Shown here piece by piece: positions 6,938-13,734 of a DNA stretch of 13,734 nucleotides. Within the stretch, counting starts at the first letter, position 1. Every line of letters begins with the position of its first letter. The DNA lies in assembly GCA_024640205.1 (NCBI GenBank), contig JAHEFL010000008.1:1-13734 (forward strand), written 5' to 3'. The notes under the pieces are model-generated. The model made no database searches, had not been told where the DNA came from, and worked only from the letters and a program-made list of their open reading frames with translations. Both the position numbers and the translations under genes were made by a program. The DNA comes from Flavobacteriales bacterium (GTDB lineage Bacteria > Bacteroidota > Bacteroidia > Flavobacteriales_F > PHOS-HE28).

Positions 6938-8053
6938 ATGTACCGCATCCCAACCTTCGCCCTTTTCGCATTGCTGATCACCACGGCCAATTCGCAGGTG
7001 GAGGATGCAGAACAACCTGATATACATCAACGTCCTGTTACGAACGATGCCTACCAGGGTGGATGGCTGGCGGCGCCCATGCAAAAAAACGCTGAGGTCT
7101 GGCGCCGGATAGTAGCTGATGAACCGGGCAATGCCATGAACCAGCTGAACAATTTCCGGAGTATCCGGAATGCAGCTTTGGTCCGGAATCAGGGCTCCCT
7201 GAGTTCAAAAGATGAGCAGGAGCTTGAAGCCCTTGCCGCAGGAATGGATCGCTCGGCACCGAACACTTTCGAGACCCATATGGCCAAGCACTATCTGCTT
7301 TTTCCGGAAGCAGCGGCCTTCGAACACCTTGATAAGGCGTCCACCCTCGGTGCTGATCGCGTGGAGCTGATAGGACCGCAATTAGTGAATTCCATGCGTA
7401 CCGGCTCGGAGGTCGATACACGCAAATGGGCTCTTGCACTGAAGCAGCGTGGCGAGGTGGCCCCAGGTCTATGGCTATTGGCGGACGATATCCTTCGCTC
7501 CGTGGACAAGAACGGTTTACTTGTGACGGCTGGCGAGATGGATGCCTATCCGGTTTGGGCGAGGCAATTTGCGGATGGACTGCGACGTGATGTTCTGGTC
7601 ATCGACGTTCGCTTGTTGGATGATGGCGATTATCGACAGCGTTGCTGGCGTTCAGCAAATGCGCGGGGTACGGTTCCGGGGGATGCCGATCGATTCATTG
7701 CGCAACTCGCAACCGCTTCGGACCGCCCGGTTTTCCTGTCCATGGCACTGGGCCCGGACCGGGTCCGGAACCTGGGGGATCGGCTACAGGTCTCCGGATT
7801 GGCCTTGCGGCTTGGCGCGCCATACGCGGATCAGTTCCAGGTCCTCGAACAGCGATGGAAGGCGATGAACAAAGCGGTGAACGCTGGTCCCCTATCCCGG
7901 AACTACCTGGTGCCAGGTGCCGTCCTTTTGAAGTATTACAGGGCGGTCGGGGACGAGGAACGATCGGCCTCCCTGGAACATGAATTGCGAACGATGGCGA
8001 ACGCCATGGGTGAAACGGATCGCTTGTACCGTATCGGCCTGCTGGAACACTGA
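6938..8053 (+). CDS. Secreted protein of unknown function resembling the soluble C-terminal region of DUF2723 proteins
   Basis: The 371-residue protein starts with a signal peptide (MYRIPTFALFALLITTANSQ, likely cut near residue 19) and has no other membrane segment, so it should act in the periplasm or be exported. Residues about 60-180 look helical. Residues 193-229 read GLLVTAGEMDAYPVWARQ followed by LRRDVLVIDVRLLDD; residues 263-293 contain RPVFLSMAL, and LQVSGLALRLG lies at 283-293. From memory, these resemble the GDNDTFPLW...RxDVxVxNLxLL and KPVYFA...LQLEGLAYRL signatures in the extracytoplasmic C-terminal part of Bacteroidota DUF2723 membrane proteins; here the multi-helix membrane part is missing. 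No catalytic assignment is possible. The stop is three bases before the sigma factor gene, so the two are co-transcribed and a sensory or envelope role is plausible. Confidence 0.8.
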   Translation: MYRIPTFALFALLITTANSQVEDAEQPDIHQRPVTNDAYQGGWLAAPMQKNAEVWRRIVADEPGNAMNQLNNFRSIRNAALVRNQGSLSSKDEQELEALAAGMDRSAPNTFETHMAKHYLLFPEAAAFEHLDKASTLGADRVELIGPQLVNSMRTGSEVDTRKWALALKQRGEVAPGLWLLADDILRSVDKNGLLVTAGEMDAYPVWARQFADGLRRDVLVIDVRLLDDGDYRQRCWRSANARGTVPGDADRFIAQLATASDRPVFLSMALGPDRVRNLGDRLQVSGLALRLGAPYADQFQVLEQRWKAMNKAVNAGPLSRNYLVPGAVLLKYYRAVGDEERSASLEHELRTMANAMGETDRLYRIGLLEH

Positions 8054-8056
8054 CGG

Positions 8057-8656
8057 ATGGCGTTGTTCGGCACGGAATATGGCAAACTGGGCGACGATCG
8101 CTTGATGGAACTCGTGGTCCGTGGCGACGAACGCGCATTCGCAGCCATCTATGACAGGTATCACCAGCGCTTGCTCAGCTATTTCCACCGTATGCTTTGG
8201 CAGGACCGGGAAAAGGCACGCGACCATTTGCAGGACCTGTTCACGAAACTGGCGCAACGGCCGGAGAGTTACGACCCATCCCGCCCTTTCCACACCTGGC
8301 TGTTCAGCGTGGCGAACAACATGTGCAAGAACGCCTATCGCCATGCGGAAGTAGTGAAGGCTGCGGCCATCCATATACGGAATGGAGAGGACCGAGTGGA
8401 TCCGCGTGGCGGCATAGGTGTGGACCACGAACGGTTCCGGGACCGGTTGGATGCGGAATTGGACCGTTTGGACCCTGATCACAAGGCAACCTTCGTGATG
8501 CGCTACCACGAGGACATGGCTATCAAAGAGATCGCTGCGGCATTCGGATGTTCCGAAGGCACGGTGAAGTCGCGCTTGTTCTACACATTGAAAAAACTGG
8601 CCGAACGATTGAAGGAATTCGATCCCAATACCCTTGCACCCCATGGAAAGGCGTGA
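8057..8656 (+). CDS. ECF-family RNA polymerase sigma factor
   Basis: This 199-residue cytoplasmic protein should direct RNA polymerase to a specific set of promoters. Region 2 covers about residues 24-95: DERAFAAIYDRYHQRLLSYF, then DHLQDLFTKLAQ and WLFSVANNMCKNAYR, the region 2.2-2.4 pattern that contacts core enzyme and the -10 element. A charged linker (96-130) has no region 3 domain. Region 4 (about 133-184) contains LDPDHKATFVMRYHEDMAIKEIA and a helix-turn-helix ending CSEGTVKSRLFYTLKKL, typical for -35 recognition. Length and architecture fit the ECF class; there is no extra C-terminal domain. It is the middle gene of a three-gene operon, and its 3' end overlaps the anti-sigma-like gene, a usual arrangement for stoichiometric control. 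Confidence 0.93.
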   Translation: MALFGTEYGKLGDDRLMELVVRGDERAFAAIYDRYHQRLLSYFHRMLWQDREKARDHLQDLFTKLAQRPESYDPSRPFHTWLFSVANNMCKNAYRHAEVVKAAAIHIRNGEDRVDPRGGIGVDHERFRDRLDAELDRLDPDHKATFVMRYHEDMAIKEIAAAFGCSEGTVKSRLFYTLKKLAERLKEFDPNTLAPHGKA

Positions 8657-9581
8657 ACGATACGACCCGGAGGATCTGGAGAGCCTGCTCCACGAGCGCG
8701 GATACAATGAGCTGCTGGACGAGGAGCGCGCCTATGTGCTGCGGCATTTGAGCGGAAAGGAAGAATACGAATCGATGCGGGCCCTGCTGTTAAACCTTCG
8801 CAGGAACGAGATGGACCGGCCATCAATAAGTGGGGATGAGGCTATGCGGGAAAGCGTGTTGAGGTCTTTCCGTGAGCAACATAGGCCACAATGGCGCATT
8901 TGGCTGAATAGTCTTGGCGCCTTGCTCGAACCACCGAAGAGTGAAGGCTTTAACTGGCGCCCGGCGTTGGTCGTCGGATCGATCGCATTGGTGATCGCGG
9001 CTGGTGTGTTCGTGATCCAACGGGCTGGTATGGAGGGGAACGTTCAGGTGGCCGAACTGGAGCGAAAGGAAGCGAAGGAACGTACAGCTCCACCCGCGGA
9101 GCGTCTTGCGGAGCCTGATGCTGACGCCGTGACCAGAGGGTCAGGAGAGGCCGAAGCGCCCGGATCCCTGTCGGCCGGAACCCTTCAGCTCAGCGAGATC
9201 CAGGAGGATATGGAAATGGAGGACATGGTCGAAAGTGAGTTGAAAAGCACCGATGCCGCCATGGATGATGTGAATGAGGAAGAGATACTCACGGACCTGA
9301 AGTTGAATGAGACCGAAGCGACGTCCGTGGATAAGGAACGGAGTGCGAGCCTGTCCGTGGATCCATCCTTCAGCTACACAGCTGCACCGGTTCCTGTTGC
9401 GGTGGACGAATTGGACCGTGTAAGGTTGGAGCGTTCAAGTTCGCAAAAACAAAAGGCTTCGGCTAGGGAATTGACCGCGACCGGTTCAGTATTGAAAAAG
9501 GACGGCACAGTACCTGCCGGGATCAGCAGGACATTGGCACAGGACCCTGAACTACTGGAACTAATGGCCGCCGGTTGGTGA
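8643..9581 (+). CDS. Membrane-bound anti-sigma-factor-like protein
   Basis: The 312-residue protein has a charged helical N-terminal cytoplasmic part (1-104), one transmembrane helix (about 105-127, WRPALVVGSIALVIAAGVFVI) and an acidic, low-complexity extracytoplasmic part rich in Glu, Ala and Ser. Together with its position after the ECF sigma gene, this topology argues for an anti-sigma factor that holds the sigma factor at the membrane. There is no HxxxCxxC zinc motif; the protein has no cysteine at all. The family assignment therefore rests on context and topology. The ATG at 8643 is preferred (14-base overlap with the sigma gene); a TTG three codons upstream is possible. The C-terminus ends ELLELMAAGW, and the 3' end overlaps a convergent gene by 21 bases. 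Confidence 0.75.
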   Translation: MERRERYDPEDLESLLHERGYNELLDEERAYVLRHLSGKEEYESMRALLLNLRRNEMDRPSISGDEAMRESVLRSFREQHRPQWRIWLNSLGALLEPPKSEGFNWRPALVVGSIALVIAAGVFVIQRAGMEGNVQVAELERKEAKERTAPPAERLAEPDADAVTRGSGEAEAPGSLSAGTLQLSEIQEDMEMEDMVESELKSTDAAMDDVNEEEILTDLKLNETEATSVDKERSASLSVDPSFSYTAAPVPVAVDELDRVRLERSSSQKQKASARELTATGSVLKKDGTVPAGISRTLAQDPELLELMAAGW

Positions 9582-9917
9582 ACCGTCCACGGAAAAAGCC
9601 TGCGAGATGGAGAGGTCGCGGGCATTAACAATGAGGACCAGGCGACCGCAGGGAAAACTCGCACGGTCCAAGTTGCGGATCAACTCATCCGTGTAGGCCC
9701 TTCCTTCCTCGCTGTACAGCGTTCGGCCTGCGGCATCTTTTACCGCGATATGCACCTTGCCTAATTCCTTGTGGTGCTTGATCGCAATGCGAACGAAGGC
9801 AGAACCCTTCGTCGTACAAACCGAGATCGAAGACTCCCTCTCATTCCCACTACCGTCCGCCAAAACAGTGTTGGCCAGCAAAGCAAAACAACCGATGAAT
9901 GCGATGGTGCGGATCAT
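9561..9917 (-). CDS. Small secreted beta-rich protein (DUF3244 / sorting-domain-like)
   Basis: The 118-residue protein begins with a signal peptide (MIRTIAFIGCFALLANTVLA, cut near ADG). The mature part is beta-rich, with a pattern recalling Bacteroidota DUF3244 proteins and C-terminal sorting domains: VHIAVKDAAGRTLYSEEG, then LIRNLDRASFPCGRLVLIV and ISQAFSV. Two cysteines, near residues 34 and 89, could pair. No enzyme signature is visible. The ATG at 9917 is chosen over a TTG eight codons upstream because the signal peptide then starts properly and the predicted promoter puts transcription start after that TTG. It is monocistronic and converges on the anti-sigma-like gene with a 21-base overlap. 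Function is unknown; the family link is from pattern only. Confidence 0.7.
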   Translation of the reverse strand: MIRTIAFIGCFALLANTVLADGSGNERESSISVCTTKGSAFVRIAIKHHKELGKVHIAVKDAAGRTLYSEEGRAYTDELIRNLDRASFPCGRLVLIVNARDLSISQAFSVDGSPTGGH

Positions 9918-9938
9918 GGCAGAACGTGGAGCGGAACA

Positions 9939-9970
9939 CAAGTGTATGATAAATCGAGGAGGGATCCAAA
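9939..9970 (-). promoter_or_regulatory. Promoter of the small secreted protein gene
   Basis: On the minus strand TTTG (9967-9970) is followed after 20 bases by TACACTTG (9939-9946), a seven-of-eight match to the Bacteroidota -7 box at suitable spacing. Transcription would begin near 9933-9935, leaving a leader of about 17 bases before the ATG at 9917. This supports the shorter gene start. Confidence 0.45.
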
Positions 9971-9986
9971 TCGGATACGATCGATC

Positions 9987-10997
9987 CTACCGACCCCGGA
10001 CCCACGTTCGCTCGAACCCGGAAGGGACGAGTTCCTCCCCTTGTTCGGTCCGCACAGCACGATCAAAGCCTTCATAAATGGCCCATGCACCGTGAGCACC
10101 ATCCTTCCGAAGTGCAAGGAAACCGACCTGCATTTCCTCCAGTTCCGGGTTCTTCTTGAGGATCCTGAGCACGGTCTCCCGGCAAGCATCGACCGGCTCC
10201 ACACCCTGCCGCATCAGCTCCACCACCGTATGACTACCCGCAGTCCGGATGACCAATTCCCCGACGCCTGTCGCACAAGCGGCGCCCACGTCGCCATCCA
10301 CAAAAAGCCCTGCTCCAATGATCGGGGAGTCCCCTACCCGCCCGTGGATCTTATACCCCATGCCGCTGGTTGTGCATGATCCGGCCATTCGGCCATTCGC
10401 ATCCATCGCGACCATCCCTATGGTATCATGGTTCTCTATGTTCACCACCGGCCGGTACTCACTTTCCACGAGCCACTCCTGCCAGGCCTTCCGAACCTCG
10501 GGTATTTCGATCTCCTTACGATCGAACCCGTTCTCAATGGCCCAACGCTCCGCTCCAATACCGACAAGCATCACATGCGGCGTGCGTTCCATGACCGCAC
10601 GAGCAACACTTATGGGATTCTCGAACCGTTGAAGAAACGCGACAGCACCGGCCCGTCCATCATGATCCTGGATGCACGCATCCAACGTAACAAAACCATC
10701 ACGATCCGGGGTGCCACCCAAACCCACACTGCGATTGCCGAAATCGCTCTCCACCACCCTGACACCATGCTCCACGGCATCGAGTACGCTCCCACCCTGA
10801 TCCAATACCGACCATGCTTTGGCATTGGCCGTCATGCCGTGGGCCCAGGTGCTGATAACGATCGCCCCCCCAGTGGTCATGGGATCCCGATCCATCACAC
10901 CTGGGATCTCTTCCTTCGTTGAACGAGGCGTACAACCTGTTACCAACGCGGCCGTACCGGCCACGCTCAATTTCAAGAATTCCCTGCGATCATTCAT
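9987..10997 (-). CDS. N4-(beta-N-acetylglucosaminyl)-L-asparaginase (glycosylasparaginase), Tat-exported lipoprotein
   Basis: This enzyme hydrolyses the GlcNAc-Asn bond of N-linked glycans to release aspartate and the aminoglycan. The 336-residue proenzyme belongs to the N-terminal-nucleophile family and cleaves itself before Thr192 in the motif NHDTIGMV; Thr192 then becomes the nucleophile. Other conserved blocks shared with human AGA are GGSVLDAVEHG (68-78), SVGLGGTPD (90-98), TLDACI (104-109), THR/HVMLVG-type TPHVMLVG (139-146), KIHGRVGDSPIIGAG (216-230) and ATGVGE (242-247). The N-terminus NDRREFLKL is a twin-arginine signal, followed by a lipobox (VTGC, Cys22), so the enzyme is probably exported folded and lipid-anchored. 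The ATG at 10997 is chosen because it gives this signal; an upstream TTG extension does not. It is divergent from the sugar transporter gene. Confidence 0.93.
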   Translation of the reverse strand: MNDRREFLKLSVAGTAALVTGCTPRSTKEEIPGVMDRDPMTTGGAIVISTWAHGMTANAKAWSVLDQGGSVLDAVEHGVRVVESDFGNRSVGLGGTPDRDGFVTLDACIQDHDGRAGAVAFLQRFENPISVARAVMERTPHVMLVGIGAERWAIENGFDRKEIEIPEVRKAWQEWLVESEYRPVVNIENHDTIGMVAMDANGRMAGSCTTSGMGYKIHGRVGDSPIIGAGLFVDGDVGAACATGVGELVIRTAGSHTVVELMRQGVEPVDACRETVLRILKKNPELEEMQVGFLALRKDGAHGAWAIYEGFDRAVRTEQGEELVPSGFERTWVRGR

Positions 10998-11093
10998 CTG
11001 CGGCCAAGGTAGCGGTAGTTCTCCTTGCGGATCAGGATGTCGGCCAGCTGGGTCACAAGTGATCAACAGCGGCTACATTGGCACCTTCTCCGA

Positions 11094-12395
11094 ATGATCC
11101 CGGAACGCACTTTCCGCCCACTCGCCGTCCTCACCTCGCTCTTCTTCATGTGGGGCTTCGTGACGGTACTCGTCGATTCGCTCATACCTCGTCTACGGGA
11201 GATCTTTGAGCTTAGCTACTTCCAGGCCGGTCTGGTCCAGTTCGCTTTCTTCATTGCCTATGGTGTCATCTCGATACCGGCCGGTTGGTTGTTGTCCCGG
11301 ATCGGCTACAAGAACGGGATGCTCCTGGGACTGGCCACTATGGGCGCAGGCTGTCTGCTCTTTTGGCCAGCAGCCGGCCTCCGCATATTCCCTGTTTTCC
11401 TGCTTGGGTACTTCATACTCGCATCCGGTATGACCGTTCTACAAGTTGCTGCCAATCCCTTCGTGGCAGCTCTTGGTGATGAGCGTGGTGCCAGCAGTCG
11501 CCTTAATCTGGCCCAGGCATTCAACAGCGTGGGAACCACGATAGCCCCGGTGGTCGGTGCCATGTATATCCTGAGTGACCGGATCAGCAGCAGCTCGGAT
11601 ATCGCTTCCATGACGGGCGTTGCACGGAATGCATACTACGCGCAGGAGGCATCGGCCGTCCAAGGTCCATTCATCGTTTTGGCCTGCATCCTGTTCATTT
11701 TGGCGCTGGTCGTCGGTCTCGCCCGCCTTCCCCGTATCCTGGACAGCCACGGAAGTGGTACGTACCGGCAGGTCCTTGCTGTACCTGGTCTCCGGTGGGG
11801 TGCGCTGGGGATCTTCCTGTACGTCGGTGCGGAGGTGGCCATTGGTAGCTACCTGGTCAATTACTTCCTTTCCATGGATATGGCCACGATCATTCAGAAG
11901 AACGGAACCATGTACTCCATTGCCCGCATGATCCTTGGTCGTGACCTGAATGAGGTGGACCCCAAAGGAATTGTCGGTGCATTCGTTGCACTGTATTGGG
12001 GTGGCGCCATGATCGGCCGCTTCATAGGTTCGTGGCTCACCAAGAACCATCGTCCCAGCGTTGTCCTTGTGGTTTTCGGTCTATCGGCCATGGCGCTGGT
12101 CGTACTTTCCATGATCACCCATGGTCTTTGGGCCATGTGGAGCATAATCGCCGTGGGTCTTTTCAATTCCATCATGTTCCCGACGGTTTTCAGCATGGCG
12201 ATCAACGGTTTGGGTGACATGAAGCCCAAAGCATCAGGCATTCTCTGTACGGCTATTGTGGGTGGGGCTGTCATTCCTCCACTGCTCGGGTTCCTGATAG
12301 ACATAGTGGATTTCAAGATGGCGTTCGTACTGCTGATCGGATGCTATGCATACATCGCCGCCTACGCCAAGTGGTATGGAACGACCAGATCATGA
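11094..12395 (+). CDS. FHS-type sugar MFS transporter (FucP/GluP-like)
   Basis: The 433-residue inner-membrane protein has about twelve hydrophobic helices and the signatures of the fucose/glucose/galactose symporter family: FFMWGFVTVLVDSLIP near the N-terminus, VAANPFVAALG (118-128), SRLNLAQAFNSVGTTIAP (135-152), GAEVAIGSYLVNY (245-257) and FPTVFSMAI (362-370). Asp28 aligns with the essential Asp46 of E. coli FucP, but the FucP Glu135 position is Gln117 here (TVLQVAANP), as I recall for glucose/galactose-type members. The substrate is therefore more likely a hexose or amino sugar than fucose. The ATG at 11094 (MIPERTFRPLAVL) puts the first helix at the usual distance; a TTG start at 11025 adds an unlikely tail. 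The stop overlaps the kinase start in an ATGA, showing translational coupling. Confidence 0.92.
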   Translation: MIPERTFRPLAVLTSLFFMWGFVTVLVDSLIPRLREIFELSYFQAGLVQFAFFIAYGVISIPAGWLLSRIGYKNGMLLGLATMGAGCLLFWPAAGLRIFPVFLLGYFILASGMTVLQVAANPFVAALGDERGASSRLNLAQAFNSVGTTIAPVVGAMYILSDRISSSSDIASMTGVARNAYYAQEASAVQGPFIVLACILFILALVVGLARLPRILDSHGSGTYRQVLAVPGLRWGALGIFLYVGAEVAIGSYLVNYFLSMDMATIIQKNGTMYSIARMILGRDLNEVDPKGIVGAFVALYWGGAMIGRFIGSWLTKNHRPSVVLVVFGLSAMALVVLSMITHGLWAMWSIIAVGLFNSIMFPTVFSMAINGLGDMKPKASGILCTAIVGGAVIPPLLGFLIDIVDFKMAFVLLIGCYAYIAAYAKWYGTTRS

Positions 12396-13300
12396 TCCTG
12401 GCGATCGACATAGGTGGCACTTCGACGAAGCTCGGGTTGGTCGAGGAAGGATCGGTTGTTGCTCGAAGCCGTATGGACACGCTCGGGGATGCCGATGAGC
12501 AAGCTTTCCTGGACAGGCTCGTGGAGCGCGCGCTGGCATTGGCTGTGAAGGAGAAGGTCAAGATCCGATCGGTCGGCATCGGGGCACCCAACGGGAACCA
12601 ATTGACCGGAACGATAGAGAACGCGCCTAACCTGCCATGGACGAAGGATGTACCGCTCGCACGAATGATATCGGAACGTATGAACGTCCCGGCGTTCCTT
12701 GGGAATGATGCCAATGCTGCAGCATTGGGTGAATGGCGCTATGGAGCAGGCAAGCGTCACAAGGATCTGCTGGTAGTGACCTTGGGAACGGGTGTCGGCA
12801 GTGGCTTCATTGTGAACGGCGAACTGGTGCTGGGAAGCGCCGGGAACGCTGGCGAACTGGGTCATATGATCCTGGAGCCGGAAGGGCGTGCCTGCACCTG
12901 TGGTCGCAAAGGATGTTTGGAAGCGTATGTGAGCATTCGCGGAATGAAGCGCAGCTATGAGGAAGCAATAGCGACAACAGGCAAGACCTGCCTGGACCTG
13001 GACATACCGGCCATCGTCGAAGCGGCACGCAATGGTGAGCCGGAGGCTCTTGTCGTGTTTGACCGGACCGCGCGCTGGCTTGCGATCGGTCTTGCAAATG
13101 CGGTATGTGCCACTGGACCGTCGCGCATCGTCCTGTTCGGCGGGTTGTCCCGTAATCGGGATCTTCTTATGCCGCGATTGACAAGGCAATTTGATGATCA
13201 TCTACTGAACATATACAAGGGCCGGGTCGACATCGTAACCTCGGAACTGCCGGATGATGATGCCGCACTGTTAGGGGCAGCAGCCCTTACCACAGTGTGA
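12392..13300 (+). CDS. ROK family sugar kinase (glucokinase / N-acetylhexosamine kinase type)
   Basis: This 302-residue cytoplasmic kinase phosphorylates a hexose or hexosamine with ATP. The N-terminal phosphate-binding motif is DIGGTSTKLGLV (6-17). GNDANAAALGE (104-114) carries the catalytic Asp106. VTLGTGVGSGFIVNGELVLG (129-148) and GELGH (154-158, sugar-contacting Glu155 and His158) lead into the ROK zinc cluster CTCGRKGCLEAY (168-179; Cys168, Cys170 and Cys175 with His158). FGGLSR (249-254) closes the adenosine pocket. There is no N-terminal DNA-binding domain, so it is a kinase and not a NagC-type repressor. The exact sugar (glucose, GlcNAc or mannose) cannot be read from the sequence. 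The ATG at 12392 overlaps the transporter stop by four bases, coupling uptake and phosphorylation. Confidence 0.93.
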   Translation: MILAIDIGGTSTKLGLVEEGSVVARSRMDTLGDADEQAFLDRLVERALALAVKEKVKIRSVGIGAPNGNQLTGTIENAPNLPWTKDVPLARMISERMNVPAFLGNDANAAALGEWRYGAGKRHKDLLVVTLGTGVGSGFIVNGELVLGSAGNAGELGHMILEPEGRACTCGRKGCLEAYVSIRGMKRSYEEAIATTGKTCLDLDIPAIVEAARNGEPEALVVFDRTARWLAIGLANAVCATGPSRIVLFGGLSRNRDLLMPRLTRQFDDHLLNIYKGRVDIVTSELPDDDAALLGAAALTTV

Positions 13301-13328
13301 GCCGTGGGCGGAGATTAGTTTCGTGCTC

Positions 13329-13734
13329 ATGCTTACCGTCCATGGATCTACGAGCCGCAACGGAACGAGCGGCATGTTCGCTTGCCTGTTCATCCTGATA
13401 ACTGCCTTGGCCGGTCCGTCTTCCACCCTCGGCCAGAGTGTCCGTTCCAAAGGACCCATTGGGATGAATGCGGCCAAGTTGGTGGATCCGTTCATCGGTA
13501 CCGGTGGCCATGGGCACACCTTCCCAGGCGCATGCGTGCCCAACGGGCTCGTGCAACTCAGCCCGGATACCCGACCGGATGGGATCATGGATTGGGACGG
13601 ATGCAGTGGCTATCACTACAGTGACAGTGTCATTTATGGTTTCAGCCACACGCACCTGAGCGGCACCGGTGTAGCGGACCTATGCGATGTATTGCTCATG
13701 CCTACCACGAACGGCTATTCCTTGGATCCGGAGA
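13329..13734 (+). CDS. GH92 family alpha-mannosidase, N-terminal part (runs off the window)
   Basis: An open frame running to the right edge encodes the hallmark start of glycoside hydrolase family 92: LVDPFIGTGGHGHTFPGAC, then GLVQLSPDTRPDG, GCSGYHYSDSVIYGFSHTHL and SGTGVADLCDVLLMP. GH92 enzymes are calcium-dependent exo-alpha-mannosidases that trim mannose from N-glycans. The N-terminus has a hydrophobic signal segment (FACLFILITALAGPSSTLGQ), so the enzyme is exported. The ATG at 13329, 28 bases after the kinase stop, is preferred. A GTG at 13323 or an ATG at 13374, directly before the hydrophobic segment, are alternatives. The gene is probably in the same operon as the transporter and kinase. 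About 135 of the usual 700-plus residues are visible. Confidence 0.9.
   Translation, partial: MLTVHGSTSRNGTSGMFACLFILITALAGPSSTLGQSVRSKGPIGMNAAKLVDPFIGTGGHGHTFPGACVPNGLVQLSPDTRPDGIMDWDGCSGYHYSDSVIYGFSHTHLSGTGVADLCDVLLMPTTNGYSLDPE

Noticed and set aside
7892..8707. 271-codon minus-strand open frame across the sigma factor gene
   Set aside because: It is the shadow of the clear ECF sigma factor and of the end of the preceding gene, without recognisable domains.
9326..9334. DnaA-box-like CGTGGATAA
   Set aside because: One mismatch, isolated and inside the anti-sigma-like coding sequence, so probably chance.
11004..11081. Two TAnnTTGG elements (TACCTTGG, minus, 11004-11011; TACATTGG, plus, 11074-11081) as divergent promoters of glycosylasparaginase and the porter
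   Set aside because: Both deviate from TAnnTTTG at the same position, lack a -33 TTG at proper spacing and would leave almost no leader.
11025..11093. TTG-initiated N-terminal extension of the sugar porter (similar extensions start at 8634, 9941 and 11066, and one of unchecked start codon at 12341, for other genes)
   Set aside because: Each has a downstream ATG that gives a proper signal peptide, helix or family N-terminus, and the extensions show no conserved features.
12362..13201. 279-codon minus-strand open frame across the ROK kinase gene
   Set aside because: The plus-strand ROK motifs are complete, and the opposite frame shows no family likeness.

Overview
The window looks like a chromosomal segment from a moderately high-GC member of the Bacteroidota, probably Flavobacteriales. 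Supporting signs are the divergent gyrA/clpC pair, a GyrA box of the kind I recall from this phylum (QGRGGIG), a DUF493 protein, promoter-like TAnnTTTG elements, almost no Shine-Dalgarno sequences, and an ECF sigma/anti-sigma operon. I see no tRNA, rRNA, CRISPR array, insertion sequence or phage gene. The segment is densely coded: the longest gap between genes is 261 bases (2602-2862).

Layout. (1) 1-2601, minus strand: gyrA, followed by the first codons of another gene that runs off the left edge. (2) 2602-2862: the divergent gyrA/clpC intergenic region, with two perfect DnaA boxes in inverted orientation, a hairpin in the predicted gyrA leader and promoter-like elements on both sides. This is a candidate replication origin or a DnaA-controlled switch. 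(3) 2863-5466, plus strand: clpC, ending at a bidirectional terminator shared with the convergent minus-strand operon. (4) 6848 down to 5524, minus strand: a tight operon of a DUF493 protein, a one-helix membrane protein and a secreted probable outer-membrane beta-barrel. (5) 6938-9581, plus strand: a tight operon of a secreted protein of unknown function, an ECF sigma factor and a membrane anti-sigma-like protein. (6) 9561-9917, minus strand: a small secreted beta-rich protein whose 3' end overlaps the anti-sigma gene. (7) 9987-13734: a glycoprotein-sugar cluster with a Tat-exported lipoprotein glycosylasparaginase (minus), then on the plus strand an FHS-type sugar transporter, a ROK sugar kinase and the start of a GH92 alpha-mannosidase.

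How the genes may work together. The right-hand cluster makes sense as N-glycan salvage: GH92 trims mannose, glycosylasparaginase cuts the GlcNAc-Asn linkage, the transporter imports a released sugar and the ROK kinase phosphorylates it. The sigma operon probably senses something at the envelope. Its first gene seems to be a free-standing secreted relative of the soluble C-terminal part of Bacteroidota DUF2723 membrane proteins, which is the least familiar arrangement in the window. GyrA and ClpC are housekeeping proteins; the DNA between them is the most interesting non-coding stretch.
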